Positions 1 through 12,077 of a stretch of 64,000 nt of DNA are shown in pieces. A program made the translations under genes and the position numbers. The DNA comes from Canna indica (taxonomy: Eukaryota > Streptophyta > Magnoliopsida > Zingiberales > Cannaceae), in NCBI GenBank assembly GCA_034359265.1, contig CP136890.1, positions 30,856,501-30,920,500 on the forward strand, given 5' to 3'. The notes under the pieces are model-generated. The model had not been told where the DNA came from, made no database searches, and saw only the letters and a program-made list of their open reading frames with translations. Numbering within the stretch: position 1 is the stretch's first letter; each line of letters begins with the position of its first letter.

Positions 1-2430
1 GAAAACCAGAACGTATCGATAAAAGAAATCTCAACACAAGCTTTATTAAAAGTTTTCAAAATTTAAATTAAGAATTTTCAAACCAAATAAGAAAACCAAC
101 ATCAGAACGACTGAACGTCTCAAGTTTCAAGTTTTACAAACTCTTTTCCAAATACAACTGTCAGTGCAGAAAATAAAAACAACAACTAAACACTGGTCTA
201 TGACTCATGGACGCCGCTACGAGATATGACACCACCTCCCGCCCACCAGCTGCACCATGTCGACAGGTCAAAGTCACTGCTCATGCTCTGTAAAAACAAA
301 GAACAAACTGTGAGTCCACTTGGGACCCAATGAGTGGTTCTAGCGAACCTCCACATAATCCTCAGTTATTCATGCATATCATATAAGGCAACATAATGAA
401 TATACAGGGAGATAAGCTACTTCTAATGTGACTACTGACCCCATGGGTCATTCTGTATGAACCGAATATGTGAAAACCTGTCATCTCGGCCTTCAAGCCT
501 CCGGTATCCGACCCTTGGGCCTACTTGTGGAATAAAAATCCCGGCTACAGTCGGCCCTACCATACAAGGTAGAATCATATTGGTCGTCGGCCACATCATA
601 TCAAGATGTAAACAAACAATCCCGGGCCTTCGACTAGGATGGTCCACTAGTCTCCGGACACCGTCTGGGATAAGGATAGCTAGTCCCACCCAACTGGGGT
701 CTGGCACCTAGCGGGCCCTCTGACGCACCTCAAGACCCAAACATTGGCCGAGCTAAGCATTGGTCATTTCCGACCTCCACGCTTCTCGGCGGACCATCTC
801 AAGCACATCACACAATCAATGTCCTGGTTTTCTTATATACCTTTCGGGCCATTGCCTGTATCTAGCCGTAATCCGGGCTACAGAGTCAATAAATTAATGC
901 TGCCCTTTCAAAATGTGTACACCTAAGAGTTCTAGGTTTCCAAAATATTTACTAGAAGTCCTAGAAGTTATATCATCTCCTGGTTAAGTTTTCATATATG
1001 CTGAGCGTCCCGCAACGTCCTACATGTTATCTAACATTATACACTACCTTGGGTGAGGAATTCCATATACCGACCTTGGAATTCCGCCCCTGAACATTTT
1101 AGGACAGCAAGTGTAAATTAAAGAAAAGTAAGCAAACTTTACTGTATCTACTATATATAACCACAATATTCATGCATAATAATTATACACTAACTTGAGA
1201 ATTAAGCTCAATAAGAAACAATTTATCTAGCATGACAAGGTAGCAATGAATTCAAAAATGCATGAAATACTAAGCATAGTAAACTATTACATCATTTCAA
1301 ATTAAAAGATTTAATGAGCTAAGGATGATCATTAAGCTAGCATTCCTACAATCTCATAAATCAATCAATTTACTTACTATGGTTAGTGTTCTTTCTAAGT
1401 ATCATCATGCCTCTATGGTTTGAACATTTTCTATGGAAGTTTCCATCTAAAGCTCAACCTTTTCCCCCTCCCTAGGCTTGGCCAAGCCTTGAGCAAGGGA
1501 AACCTTGCTCGGCCATGGCCCTTAGGGTAGGAAAGGAAAGAGGATTTTAGCTCCGACCTTAACTCTTCGTCTCCGATATATCTTATTTTCATAAGGACTA
1601 ATTTACCCCTTCCCCTACCCTTGGCCGAACCCTTCTCATGAGGCCTAGGGTTCATTCGGCCATACCTAGGAGTCCTAGGGACGACGTAGAATACTCTATT
1701 AATAGATTTATGATCATCCAAGGGCTCTACTTCCATCAAGGGGATTGGGGAAAATTTTGGCATGACCTTTCCCCTTTCCCCATGATTCGGCAGCCCTAGA
1801 TCTGAGAAAACAAAGAGAACACAAAACGATCCGGCATCGATTGATACAAGAATCATGCACGTATAACTACGGAAATCCGATTCGTCAAAAAATCGCGAGA
1901 AAACACGATCCTATCACCACTAAGGGTTCGGCTACCTGTCTCCCCATTTTTCAAATCCAACCACTCACCTTGATTGCGGAGAACGAAAGATCGGATGATG
2001 ACAACTTCGAATCTTCCGACGACGGCGCGAAATCCCGGATCGACCAAATCCCCCTTTTTCCTTGCTCCTTCTTCTCCTCTCCTAGGCGCTGCCTTGTGCG
2101 ACATAATGATGAGTTGCACGGCACATGGATAAGGGATTTTAATCCCTCATCAAACCTTCCTTAAAGGTCCAAGACTCTAACTCATGACTTGACTAAACCA
2201 GGGCTCGACTTGGTTTTCGACTCTATTTGCAACACGAGTCGACTTAACTCGATTAAGAATATAAATGCATAAAAGGAAAGAGTCAATTGCCCCATTTCAT
2301 TGCATACAACATTAGTTGAGTCATACCTTTTCACTCGAGGCGATCCAGAGGCTCGACTCGACTACCCCCGGGTCCGGTGCGTTGCACCAAAATAAATTTT
2401 TATATTAGAATTTTTTTTTCGGGTCTTACA
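1..2430 (-). repeat. Tekay-type Ty3/gypsy LTR, cut by the window edge (G1)
   Basis: Read on the minus strand, the block opens with TGTAAGACCCG at 2430, continues with TTATTTTGGTGCAACGCAC, and runs off the window. The same opening is found in the G3 LTRs at 31044 and 44657. Its far part (about 1-300) matches the downstream part of those LTRs, including ATCTCGTAGC and a GGTGCA-rich stretch. No polypurine tract lies beside 2430, so this is a 5' or solo LTR rather than a 3' LTR. The small ORFs inside, including one of 141 codons at 1431-1856, have no recognisable domain and are treated as chance. The flank 2431-2603 is AT-rich and holds nothing I recognise. Confidence 0.7.
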
Positions 2431-2603
2431 AATTATTAGTTTTAATATTATATACTACTTAAAAATGAATGGCATGTTAATCATTTGATGTATACTTTTT
2501 GAGAGAGGTACATAATTGTACCAAACAAAATAAAAAAATAAATTATAGAAAATTATAATTTCGTATTTCTCATGAAGTTTCCGTGAAGAACTACTTTTCA
2601 TAC

Positions 2604-3529
2604 TAACAATATATATAGGTATTTTAGGGAACTTCTGTAAAGTTCCTAAGCAACTGCTCTAACACTAGTCGATTGTAGCGAAGTAAGAACTAAAACAAAA
2701 GGCAACGCAAACACAAGAGATTTATTTACGCAGTTCAGTGATAAACCAGTTACCTAATCTGTGGGGCACTCACCGAATAGATGCCCAATTCACTCTCTAT
2801 AGGTACAATATAAGTCATGTGGATTTAACACCCGAAATTCGACTATCAATACTATAGTGAATCAGAAATAATAAAAATCTATTTGCTATTATAAGTAAAT
2901 ACCAACTTGCCTCTCTATGACATCACAACCATAGAGTTCCGTCCTCCATACAACCTTGTGTTGTAGTGAGTTATCCGCTCGATAACCAATCTTCTTCTCA
3001 AAGATAAAAATGTTGTTGCCTCTTTTGCATTCGATAGTCTGCACTCAGCAGTTTCAACTCCTCTATATATGGCAATAGCATTTCTGTGCAATGGAATTGT
3101 CGACAATAGATATCTTCTCCAATTTTATAGGTGTCACTGGAAGATTACTGGAAGATCTAAATAAATGTTGACTTCAATCATATTTAATCACCGTCGTCTT
3201 CGATCAATAGAAACCGTCAGCATAACTTAAGCATTTTTACAAAAGATCATTTATGTTACTAAAAAACACCTAAGGAATAAGTGAAGAGAAACTCTTTGAA
3301 ACTAAACTGACTAGAACGGAAAATAATGATGATTTAAATGTCCAGAATTAGTTAACAAAATCATCATTAAACCAGAAGTCCATCAGTCATCAAGATCATA
3401 TCAGATAGCCCATCCAAAAATCCTTTAAGTCTATAAGCAGTTAAGACCGCGTCTTCACAGTTGAAACTGTCATCATCGCATAAGTAGATCTTCTACCTTG
3501 TTGAATATGAGAAAACACTAGAAGCTTCT
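2604..3529 (-). repeat. SV-A 3' LTR
   Basis: It pairs with 29089-30006. Shared landmarks are GGGAACTTCTGTAAAG, CTCTAACACTAG, TTCACTCTCTATA and GAATATGAGAAAAC. The outer end reads TAACAATATATATAGG against TGATCATATATATAGG in the other copy, so the terminal dinucleotide has mutated. A TATATA run at 3064-3070, present also in the other LTR at 29547, is a possible TATA box for minus-strand transcription. Confidence 0.75.
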
Positions 3530-3572
3530 ACGTTTTGGATTTAGATAGAAGTTTGCTTTTGATATATATAAT

Positions 3573-5252
3573 CTACTCAAAGATAAGATTGCCAAGATCG
3601 AACGGAATTCCGCTTGTGATCTTGTATAGTAGCATTACCATTTCTTTGCTGACAAAGGTAATGTGAGAAGTAGGAATCCAGTAGTTTCGAGCAATAAGAA
3701 ATAAAACTGCATAAAAAGTGTTCAAAGATGAAGATCTGATGTCATGACTACCTGTCCAGTTAGGAACATCACCATTTGAAACCTCTTTACCAACCATTTG
3801 TAAAAAGTCACCATTCTCATCAATATCAACAATAGAAGAGAAAAAAAATAAGAAAATCCGACAAATTTATTAATTACTTCTAGACAAACTTGTACCAACA
3901 GTCTTTAAGAAATACTTCATCAAAATGATTGCTTTCAGGATTTGAAATCTTATCACATAAATTGCAGTATAACTCCAGAATAGGCTATTTGCATAAAGGT
4001 CTAACATTCTTATAAGAATTAGATGAATTCCTCTTTAATTTTGAGAATATCAATAACATGTTTGCACTTTAAAAAAATTTGATCTAAATTTAGAATTCTC
4101 TGAGAAATAATACCTCTAGATTGCAGTCCCTTCCAGAGAGGATATAGATCATCAGAGAGAAGTCACTTGTGTAGTTTGCTGGCAGAAGATTGCTTTTCAA
4201 GCTTCTTCTCAGATTTTGAATGTTTCTTCCTTAGAGATTGTGTTCTCTGTTCAGTAACATCTTTCACTGTTGATGTTTCTAGATTGTGCTTTATTTTCTT
4301 AGACTTTTTCAACTCACTTTCCCTTAGTGATAGAGGTTCATCATCACCACCATCATCAGATTCTAGATTTATAGTGAACTTCACAGGAATTTTCCTCTTT
4401 GATCTCCTTTTTGTCTCCGATTCGTGAGAACCTCTATTTGGCTTCTTGGAGGAGATAAGACGATCAAGAACATAAGCAATTTTTTGAGGTACGCAGGCCT
4501 CAGGAATCTCAGATTCTACCTCATTAGTAGGAACTTGATTTAAATACATAGCTGAAAGTTCAGGATTAGAAGACTTGGAAGTATTATCATTAACATGTAT
4601 AGTATGAGCAGTCTGAATAGTTTCTTATACGGTTTCAATCGCTTCATAAGGAAATTCAAAATTCTTAGAGGCACCCATTTCAACTGCCCCATCAGCAGTT
4701 GAGACTGTCTTAGAACATTTAGGTGGATTGACAGCTCTTTCATGTTCAGAAGTATTTTTACCCTCATTAGACTTTGAAGAAATATCAAATGGACTAGTTG
4801 TGATCGGAATAGAGTAAAAAAATATCAGTAGTAGGAACATTTATATCAATCATGGGACCAGTGTGCACCAGAGAGGAAACTGCCAAAGGCTTATTCAAAT
4901 TATCCTTTTTATAATCAATACTAGGAGAGACAAAATCAAAACTTGTACTGTTATCTTTTCAAAACTCCCCTTTACCCAAGACAAACTCCCCCTCAATTTG
5001 AGAAATCCTAGAGGATGCATGAAAAGTTTTAGGGTCCATACATCGACTACTTCTCCTTAAATACAGGTCAGCCAATCTCGCCATAGTTTTCTTTCTCAAT
5101 TTGTGTCCTTGACTTGTTGAAGGAGGCATTTTCTCGGTGGAGGGTCCAGTAGATGGTTGTGATGTTTTGGCAGGGTTTAGAGATTGCATTTTCTTGGCTG
5201 TGGAAACATACATCTTCCTCACGCAACCTTTCTTTCCTTTGCGTCCCGACAT
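3573..5252 (-). pseudogene. SV-A third ORF region (env-like position), broken
   Basis: This stretch lies between the end of pol and the 3' LTR, where Sireviruses often carry an extra, so-called env-like gene. It reads in pieces. The first piece (5252-4959) is very basic and begins MSGRKGKKGCVRKM. The middle piece (4549-4163) is rich in Lys, Arg, Ser and Glu, with RRSKRKIPVK as a possible nuclear signal. The last piece (3797-3573) contains YWIPTSHITFVSKEM and MLLYKITSGIPFDLG. That last motif resembles plant transposon-associated proteins (the putative plant transposon protein family), from my memory of the family. I see no signal peptide or clear transmembrane segment, so an envelope role is not supported. 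Several frameshifts and stops separate the pieces. An independent host-derived insert is the main alternative. Confidence 0.5.
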
Positions 5253-5574
5253 CTTTAAAAAGAAGAGAGATCCTCAAGCAGACGAACAAACGAAGAAGTG
5301 GAGGAGAGACTGCCGCCAGTTGACAATTGATCGAAACAGTAATGCCCAAAGCTTTTAGGGCGAAATAAAACTCCACTAATAAGATGACACACATGTTGGC
5401 TTCAGGATGAAAAGTAACTTCCATCAATAAATATTAGCCTTTAAAATAATAAGTGATGAAAAGAAGAAATAAAAACCGAAAAACCTTTTAATTTTCATCA
5501 CAATAAAGACTTAATTTTATTTTAACCCGAAATAAAATGTGTTATATGACACATAATCCAAGAGCAGACCTTAA
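5253..5574. other. Spacer between pol end and third ORF of SV-A
   Basis: These 322 bases separate the pol stop from the third ORF. They are AT-rich and low in complexity. Overlapping ORFs on both strands have no recognisable motif. It may be the leader of a spliced or internally started message, but nothing in the sequence shows that. Confidence 0.4.
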
Positions 5575-5979
5575 CTACTCAAACCTTTCTCCACTTAGTG
5601 CCTTCGTAAAAATGTCTGCCACTTGTATCTCAGTTGCAATATACTCCAATTGCAACTGCCTCATTTCAACTAGATCTCTTATATAATGAAACCTTATATC
5701 GATGCGTTTGGTACGTGAATGCATAACATGGTTTTTTGAAATATTGATAGCACTGGTGTTATCACAATAAAATACTATTTCTTCTTGATTGAGACCATAA
5801 TCAAGTAACATACTCTTCATCCAAATTAATTGCGTACTGCAACTGTCTACTGCCAAATATTCTACCTCTGTTGAAGAAAGAGAAATAAAATTTTGTTTCT
5901 TGCTTAACCAGGCCACAAGATTTAATCCAACATAAAAACAACCGCCTAATGTACTCTTTCTGTTATCAATATTACTAGT
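5575..5979 (-). pseudogene. pol: SV-A pol, C-terminal RNase H part
   Basis: This is the last part of the Ty1/copia polyprotein. RNase H degrades the RNA of the RNA-DNA hybrid during reverse transcription. Visible motifs are NRKSTLGGCFYVG, LSSTEVEYLA (copia RNase H signature), FYCDNTSAI and the C-terminal ADIFTKAL. The reading frame continues upstream at 8329, beyond the solo LTR inserted at 5980-8328. The codons for DWAG lie right of the insert and those for TSNIDNRKS lie left of it. This segment itself has no stop, but the gene is cut by the insertion and the rest of pol is damaged. Confidence 0.85.
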
Positions 5980-8328
5980 TGTCACACCCCAAATCCAGTA
6001 TGATCGGCCAGGGTACACCACATACCCCGAAGCCTAACCTAAACCAAATCACATGAACACATAAACCAGACCTGAACATTTAATAACATCTCAAGGATTT
6101 TAGAAAGAAACATTTATTTTCAAATAAACCCTAGACCACCAACTCAACAAATAGCAAATGTTCAAATCAGTTACGAAAGTTTAATTACTAAACAAGACAC
6201 CTCAAATAACAAAAGTGCGGAAATAAATAAATAAATTGAGTCGACATGACTCAACAACTCAAAAGAAATAAAAATGACTCGAGTATCCTCCTCGACCATG
6301 ACATGTCATGAGACCCACTGTCTTGCCGCCAGCTGCGCTACTGCACCCCAGTGCCTTTCTGATCTAGCTCAAGTACTGCAAAATACAGATATGAGGGGTA
6401 AGTCCAACTGGGATTTAGTGAGTAGATCAGTCCTTAATTTCCACCACATCATCATCATCATGCAATAATCAAAAGCATACAAGTAAGCATCGGAACATAA
6501 AGTATAATTTTATTTTTGAGCATTTATTTTAGCAGCGCAATCATCATCGTCAACATATAACAACTTGCAAGAAAATGCCACAACATATAATGTTCTAAAT
6601 GCAACCATCCACATGCTCAACCGGACCCGTCGGCCCTCATCGCCACATAGGGTAGGTAGTCGGTGCGACCTCTGATCTACCACCTAGCTAGTTTCGTTTC
6701 TTTGGGGTATGCTCTCCCCTCACCGACACGGATCTTCCGATCCATCTCTTTGGGGCATACGTTTCCTTCATCGGTCGAGTCTCCGGATTGTCTCTTTGAG
6801 GGTATGAACTCCCCTCACCAACCGGACTTCCGGAATAAGGCCAACACTGTCTCTTTAGGGCATACCTTCCCCTCACCAGCGAGGCATCCGGGAAATGCAA
6901 CAATTACACCACAACATCACACACATAGGTACATATATAAATGAGAATAAACAAGATGTGCATGATAGGTAAACAAAGGCATGTCTAAGGCATACTTTCA
7001 CCTCTGCCTCCTCCTGTCATCCACCACAATCACACACAATTATATAATAATGAAAATAGCACTAAAACCATAACATCACAACATGCACAATAAGTATGGA
7101 ATTATAGCATAGTACGCTCAAAAGCGTAGGATAAGAACATGGAAAGCATGTATAGCAAACCCTAGGAATAGGGCATCACCCCTTAATGATCCTACACAAT
7201 TTAATCCGCCCTTAAGGACCCTAGCCGAATGCCCTAGGTCCGGCCTACCTCCCTCACTTGAGTGTCCGAAGGGCAAGAAAGGTTCGGCTCCCTTAAGTGT
7301 CCTTAGGGTTGGCCCTCCCAAAAGTTAAACCGGGATCCTAGTGTCTCTAGGTGTCCCTAGGTTTCCAATTGTCTAAGTGTAGGGTCTTACATTGATTCTA
7401 CCCATAGGAACAAGTTCAACATACCCTATAGTGTGTCTCCTAGGTGTGAGAAATAGATTGAACCCCTAAAAATCTCACCTTTGGGGTGGCCGGCCACCCT
7501 AAGGTTCCTAAAGTACCCTACAAGGGGACGACACACCCTAAACACCCTCCTTCTTCCCCCCTTTCATCAAGATATCAAACAACCACCAAGAACCCTCAAC
7601 AAACACCAAGAAACCTCAAAGAATTCATCAAGAACTGAAGAATAAAGGGAGTGACACAGCAAGGTAAGGGGCGGCCAATCACCCAAAAATTAATCCGATA
7701 GAATCATTGCGATCACAGTAAAACTCTCAACGCGATTAACCAATTTGATTCATGAAAAACCCAACGGAAAATGACAAAAACCCCATGACATAGGGGTGCA
7801 TGGCTGATGAAGAAAAAAGGAAGAAGAAGGCTAATCCACTCACCTCTTTTGGAGAAACCGGGGAGGAAGAAGAAGCTAAGGATCTTCCTAAATGTCGACG
7901 ATCTTGAGAAATCCGGCACCGGAACTCCTCCTCGTCCTTTCGGCGGTGCCTCTCTCTCCTACTTTCTAAGCATCGGGTGGCGTGTGGCAAAAACCCCTGG
8001 CCACATGCCTCAGGTTCTAATTTATAGACTCTTGTTTGGCCCAAATGACCAAAATGCCCTCACTTAAGTTATCCGACTAAACTAGCCCATATCTAACCTG
8101 TTCTAACTCCGCTTCGAGTTCCGATTGAACCGCTAAATTCATCTCGAGACCCTCTATCATCCTAGCATGCTAAATCATAGAAATAAAATAAATATATTTT
8201 TCCTATTTTTTTCATACAATAAGCTTACCCAAATTAAATTCCGCGACTCTACGCCAATCCGCGCTAACTCGGGCCTACGGTCCCCTGCCAAGGAATAAAA
8301 TATTATTTTAGGATATTTGGGCATAACA
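5980..8328 (-). mobile_element. Solo Tekay-type gypsy LTR inside SV-A RNase H (G2)
   Basis: On the minus strand the block starts TGTTATGCCC and ends GGATTTGGGGTGTGACA, giving TG...CA ends and about 2.35 kb. Its end, with the CCTGGCCG block before it, matches the ends of the G3 and G5 LTRs. There is no internal region, so it is a solo LTR left by recombination between two LTRs. The flanks are CTAGT (5975-5979) and CCAGC (8329-8333). They differ by two transitions and are best read as a decayed 5-bp target duplication, because the host RNase H codons join correctly across them. ORFs inside it are not coding. Confidence 0.8.
6701..6890. repeat. Four short tandem units in the solo LTR
   Basis: A unit beginning TTTGGGGYATRC followed by CCCCTCACC recurs at about 6701, 6749, 6795 and 6854, spaced 46-59 bp. 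Copies are diverged but keep the same order of T-rich and C-rich blocks. Function unknown; short repeats of this kind are common in gypsy LTRs. Confidence 0.6.
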
Positions 8329-9587
8329 CCAGCCCAATCTATATCTAAAAATCCAGCTAGACAAGGATTACAATCAACATAATACCAAAGACCAAAATCC
8401 AAAGTACGTTTCACATATTTGAGAATTCTTTTAACAACTTGAAGGTGAAACTCCTTTGGATTTGCTTGATATCTGGCACACAATCCAACACTAAAACATA
8501 ATTCATGTTTGCTAGCTGTCAAATATAATAAGCTACCAATCATGCTTTTGTATAGGGTGGGATCAACACTCTTCTCTTCATCATCCTTGCATAGTTTCTC
8601 ATGAGTAGACTGAGAAAATAACTCATTTCTTCAATCATGCTCTTCTCAAATTCAGATTTCATGTCATCCACAAATTGTTTGGCAAGAAATTTAGAAGTTG
8701 AACAAAAAATAATATCATCAATATAAATCTGAACAATTACCAATTGAGACTCCCTTTTCTTGATGAATAGAGTCCAATCAGCTATTCCTCTTTTATAACC
8801 TTTCATGAGCAAAAATTGAGTTAGTCTTTCATATCAAGCCCTAGGTGCCTGCTTGAGACTATATAAAGCTTTCTTCAGCCTATACGCATGATCAAGATGA
8901 GTAGACTCTTTAAGCCCTTTTAGTTGTTCAACATACTACATAGATTTCCTCATTTAGAATCCCATTCAGGAAAGCTGTCTTAACATCCATTTGATAAAGT
9001 TTGAATTTCAAATAGCAAGATAAGATAAGAAGTAACCTGATGGACTCCAATCTTGCAACAGGTGCAAATGTTTCACCATAATCCAAACCTTCAACTTGAT
9101 TGTAGCCTTGAGTAACAAGTCTGACCTTGTTTCTTGTGATTTTTCCTGCTTCATTAGTCTTATTCTTGAAAACCCACTTGGTTCCAATTATATTGCCACT
9201 TTCAGGTCTTAGAACCAATTCTCAAACATCATTTCTGACAAATTATTGCAGCTCTTCTTGCATAGCCATGATTCAGAATTCATCTTTTAGAGCTTCCTTG
9301 ATGTTCTTGGGTTCAATAGTTGAAGTATAGCAAGAGTATTTGATCATGTCTTGATCACTCTTTTTGGACTGATTTCTAGTCTTGACTCCTTCATGAACAT
9401 CACCAATAACATTCTTCAAAGGATGATTCTTGAGAGTTTTTGCAGACTTCTCAGTAGCACTTTCCTTTTCTTGATCAGTGTCAGTCTTAGAGTCTGTTAT
9501 ATTGGCAGTTTCAATAATCTATTCTGTTGTCTTAGAAGAACTCTGGGAGTCTTGTCAACAGTTGCATCTGCCTCTTCATCAGCAATT
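8329..9587 (-). pseudogene. pol: SV-A pol, reverse transcriptase and start of RNase H, broken
   Basis: Reverse transcriptase copies the element RNA into DNA. Reading 9587 to 8329 on the minus strand, recognisable pieces are TKWVFKNKTNEAGK near the domain start, LVTQGYNQVEGLDYGETF, QMDVKTAFLNG, KALYSLKQAPRA and IYIDDIIFCST. The last is the catalytic YxDD box in the YIDD form. Then come SYFLSL and the RNase H connection GSLLYLTASKHEL. Frameshifts separate the pieces between 9218, 8928, 8812 and 8540. The linker to integrase (DEEADATVDKTPRV) sits at the right end, where E1 has inserted. The product would be non-functional. Confidence 0.85.
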
Positions 9588-10280
9588 AGAGTTGTTGGCC
9601 TAAGGTTTTCAACCTTGGCTTAATCTCAGTTTTGATGATAACAAACATGGAATTAATTATTTCATGGAGAGTTATTTTCAGGTTCCAAGTCGGTTAATGC
9701 TCGACATCCCCAATCGGAGAAATCGACAAGGACGCTCATTGTCGCTTGGGATTCTTCGAGAAGTTAGAGTTTAGGTTTAGGGTGTCTAGCATGTGCTGTA
9801 AATCCTCACGATGATGCAAAAAAACTCAAATATCAAACCCGAATCCCAAAATATGAAAACCCAAAAAATTAGAGAAGGCCCTAAAATTCACTAAGCTTAG
9901 GGAGCTCGTTGGAGGGCTATATGACCTAGATATTTTCTTGGCACCAAAAGTTCTGATAATTGTTTCTTAGGTAAAAACTAGATAACGAGATATTTTAAAG
10001 GAATTTTTGGAAGCCTTTAGCATACCCATATTTGACCCGGGAGATTATAAAATTTTTGGTTTTCAGAAATTTATACTAGACCCAAAAAGTTACATTTTGA
10101 TTCTTAAGGATTTTGATTTTTTAGATATTTTTATTGAATCCAAATGGGAGGTAATTCTTATATAACATTTATGTTTTAAAGTTAAGAAATATTATATAAG
10201 AGGACTTGCGAAGACATAACCCAAAAACGAACAAACAAGCAGAAAACTCAGCCAAACCAAACATGTTTTTCCAGTTTTGG

Positions 10281-10385
10281 TCGACCGGTCGATCGACCGA
10301 ATGGTGCTCAAAAGTGGCAGAATATATTCGGACGGTTGGTCGGTCGATTGACGACCGATCGACAAGTGATCAACGGTCGGTAATG
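10281..10385. repeat. CpG palindrome cluster in E1 LTR
   Basis: Overlapping copies of TCGACCGG, GGTCGATCGACC, GGTCGGTCGATTGAC and GACCGATCGACA lie in otherwise AT-rich sequence. The cluster ends about 53 bp upstream of the TATA box. Equivalent clusters sit at the same place in five other LTRs of the family. Sireviruses are known to carry repeated palindromic motifs in their LTRs, and this looks like the version in this family. Confidence 0.8.
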
Positions 10386-10437
10386 GGCAAAAATCTTCCC
10401 GTTGAGAAGAGAGGAGTTGTCTCTTCTCTTCATGGTC

Positions 10438-10445
10438 TATAAATA
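10438..10445 (+). promoter_or_regulatory. TATA box, E1 5' LTR
   Basis: TATAAATA downstream of the palindrome cluster, in a GC-richer context. Position and orientation fit the LTR promoter, so transcription should start about 30 bases downstream. The 3' LTR has lost this segment. Confidence 0.7.
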
Positions 10446-11210
10446 CAAGACCATGAGAGCCTTCCTCCTTGATGTTGATCACTTCTAACCTCCTTGAGCC
10501 ATCTTTTGATCAATCCTAAGTCTTCATTAATCCAATCTTGTGAAAACCCTAGCTTGGATCATTCATCTCTTTGATTGAGCCTTTACTTCATTGTTTCATC
10601 ATCAAAGACATCAAGAAGAAGCTAGGAATCTTGTTGTGGAGCTAAGTATTTTATTGTTTGATTTATTTGCTTCATTTAGTTGTATTTTTGTGCTTTATTC
10701 ATTGTATTTGAGTTAGTGTAAGACCTAGAGTGTAGGTCTTGAAATTGGGTGGTAGCCTTGGCGTTTGAGGTTTAAATCCACCGGTGTAAACTTAGTTTAC
10801 TAGGATGAGTATTGTTGTCCTTTAGGTTTGAGGCGGGAGAGTGCTCTCGGTAGGAAGACAGAGACTTTCGGGTGTGGAAGTGCCTTCGGTGTGAGAGCGG
10901 AGACTCTTCGGTGAAAACATCATCGTTGTAAAGGAAACAATTAATCTAGTAAAGTTTAGTTTGGAAATCCTAAGTGGGTTGCTTAGGTAGTGGAGTAGGC
11001 ATTGGGGCCGAACCACTATAAATCTCTTTGTTTGCATTATTTACTTTGCGTATCGATTACTTGACTTATTTTATTCGCTTTCGTATTCATATAGTAGTCG
11101 AATAGTGCATTAACATAAGTAATCAATAAAATGATTGAAACCAGAATTAAGTTTAAGATTAGCAAACACACTATTCACCCCCCCTCTCATGTGGCCATTT
11201 CACAAACATT

Positions 11211-11228
11211 TGGTATCAGAGCAGGTCG
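11211..11228 (+). other. Primer binding site of E1 (initiator Met tRNA)
   Basis: TGGTATCAGAGCAGGTCG starts two bases after the LTR. The first part complements the 3' end of plant initiator Met tRNA, the usual primer of copia elements. Confidence 0.9.
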
Positions 11229-11913
11229 TGGATTGAGATTTCACCATCTTGTCTATGTTGGCCTAAGGTTTTCTACATTGGTCTTAATCTCAGTTTTGAT
11301 GATAACAAATATGGAACTAATGTTTCATTAAGAAGTACTTTCAGGTTCCAAGTCAGTTAGCGCACGACGTTCGCGATCGAAAAAATCTGAGAAATCGACA
11401 AGGATGCTCATCGTCGCTCGGGATTCTTTGGGAAGTTAGAGTTTAGGTTTAGGGTGTCTAGAATGTGTTGTAATCCTCTTTTATGATGTAAAAAACCCAA
11501 AAACCAAATCTGAACCCCAAAACATGAAAACCCGGAAATTGCCATGAAATTCACTAAGCCTAGGGAGCTCCTTGGAGGGCTATATGACCTAGACATTTTC
11601 TTGATACAAAAAATGGCAGTAATTGTTCTTTGGGTAAAAACTAGATAATGAGTTATTTTAAAGGAATTTTTGAAAGTCTTTAGCATACCCATATTTGACC
11701 CGGGAGATTAGAAAATTTTTGTTTTTCAAAAATTTGTATTAGACCCCAAAAACTAGATTTTGATTCTTAAGGATTTTAATTTTTTAGATATTTTTATTGA
11801 ATCCAAATGGGGGGTAATCCTTATATAACATTTATGTTTTAAAGTTATTAACTTTCAAACAAGGGCAAACGAGTAGAAAAATCAGCAAACATGGCTAATT
11901 TTTCCAGTTTCGG

Positions 11914-12005
11914 TCGACCGAATGGCACCCGAAATGGGCAGAAGCCATTCGGTCGCTTGGCGGTTGCTCGGTCGGTCGACCGACGATCGACCAGACCTGC
12001 GACCG
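11914..12005. repeat. CpG palindrome cluster in LTR2
   Basis: GGTCGACCGAATGG, GGTCGGTCGACCGACG and ATCGACCAGACC recur within about 90 bp. The cluster ends about 65 bp upstream of the TATA box, as in the other LTRs of the family. Confidence 0.8.
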
Positions 12006-12069
12006 GATGGCAAAAATGGCTAGTTTCCTAGCCGTTGAGTTGGATGTTTCATGCCAACTCTCCATGGCT

Positions 12070-12077
12070 TATAAATA
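12070..12077 (+). promoter_or_regulatory. TATA box, LTR2
   Basis: TATAAATA in the same place relative to the palindrome cluster as in the E1 5' LTR. Confidence 0.7.

Larger units (their letters stand above)
9593..11208 (+). repeat. E1 5' LTR, full length
   Basis: It starts TGTTGGCCTAAGG and TTTTGATGATAACAAA, typical of Sirevirus LTRs, and ends CACAAACA just before the primer site. At 1,616 bp it is far longer than its 3' partner. Contents in order: a U3 with the palindrome cluster (10281-10385), a TATA box (10438), a region holding the reverse complement of the GTGGTTCGGCCCC motif (about 11005-11025), and a C-tract CACTATTCACCCCCCC close to the end. Confidence 0.9.

Noticed and set aside
1431..1856. 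Minus-strand ORF of 141 codons
   Set aside because: It lies inside a gypsy LTR, has no recognisable domain, and overlapping frames on the other strand are equally open. Treated as chance.
11211..11228. tRNA gene suggested by TGGTATCAGAGC
   Set aside because: It is only the primer-binding complement of the tRNA 3' end; no cloverleaf follows.
9593..11255. E1 5' LTR and LTR2 as the two LTRs of one internally deleted element
   Set aside because: The GTCTA duplication around LTR2, and the E1 leader continuing after 21004, show that LTR2 is a separate solo insertion.
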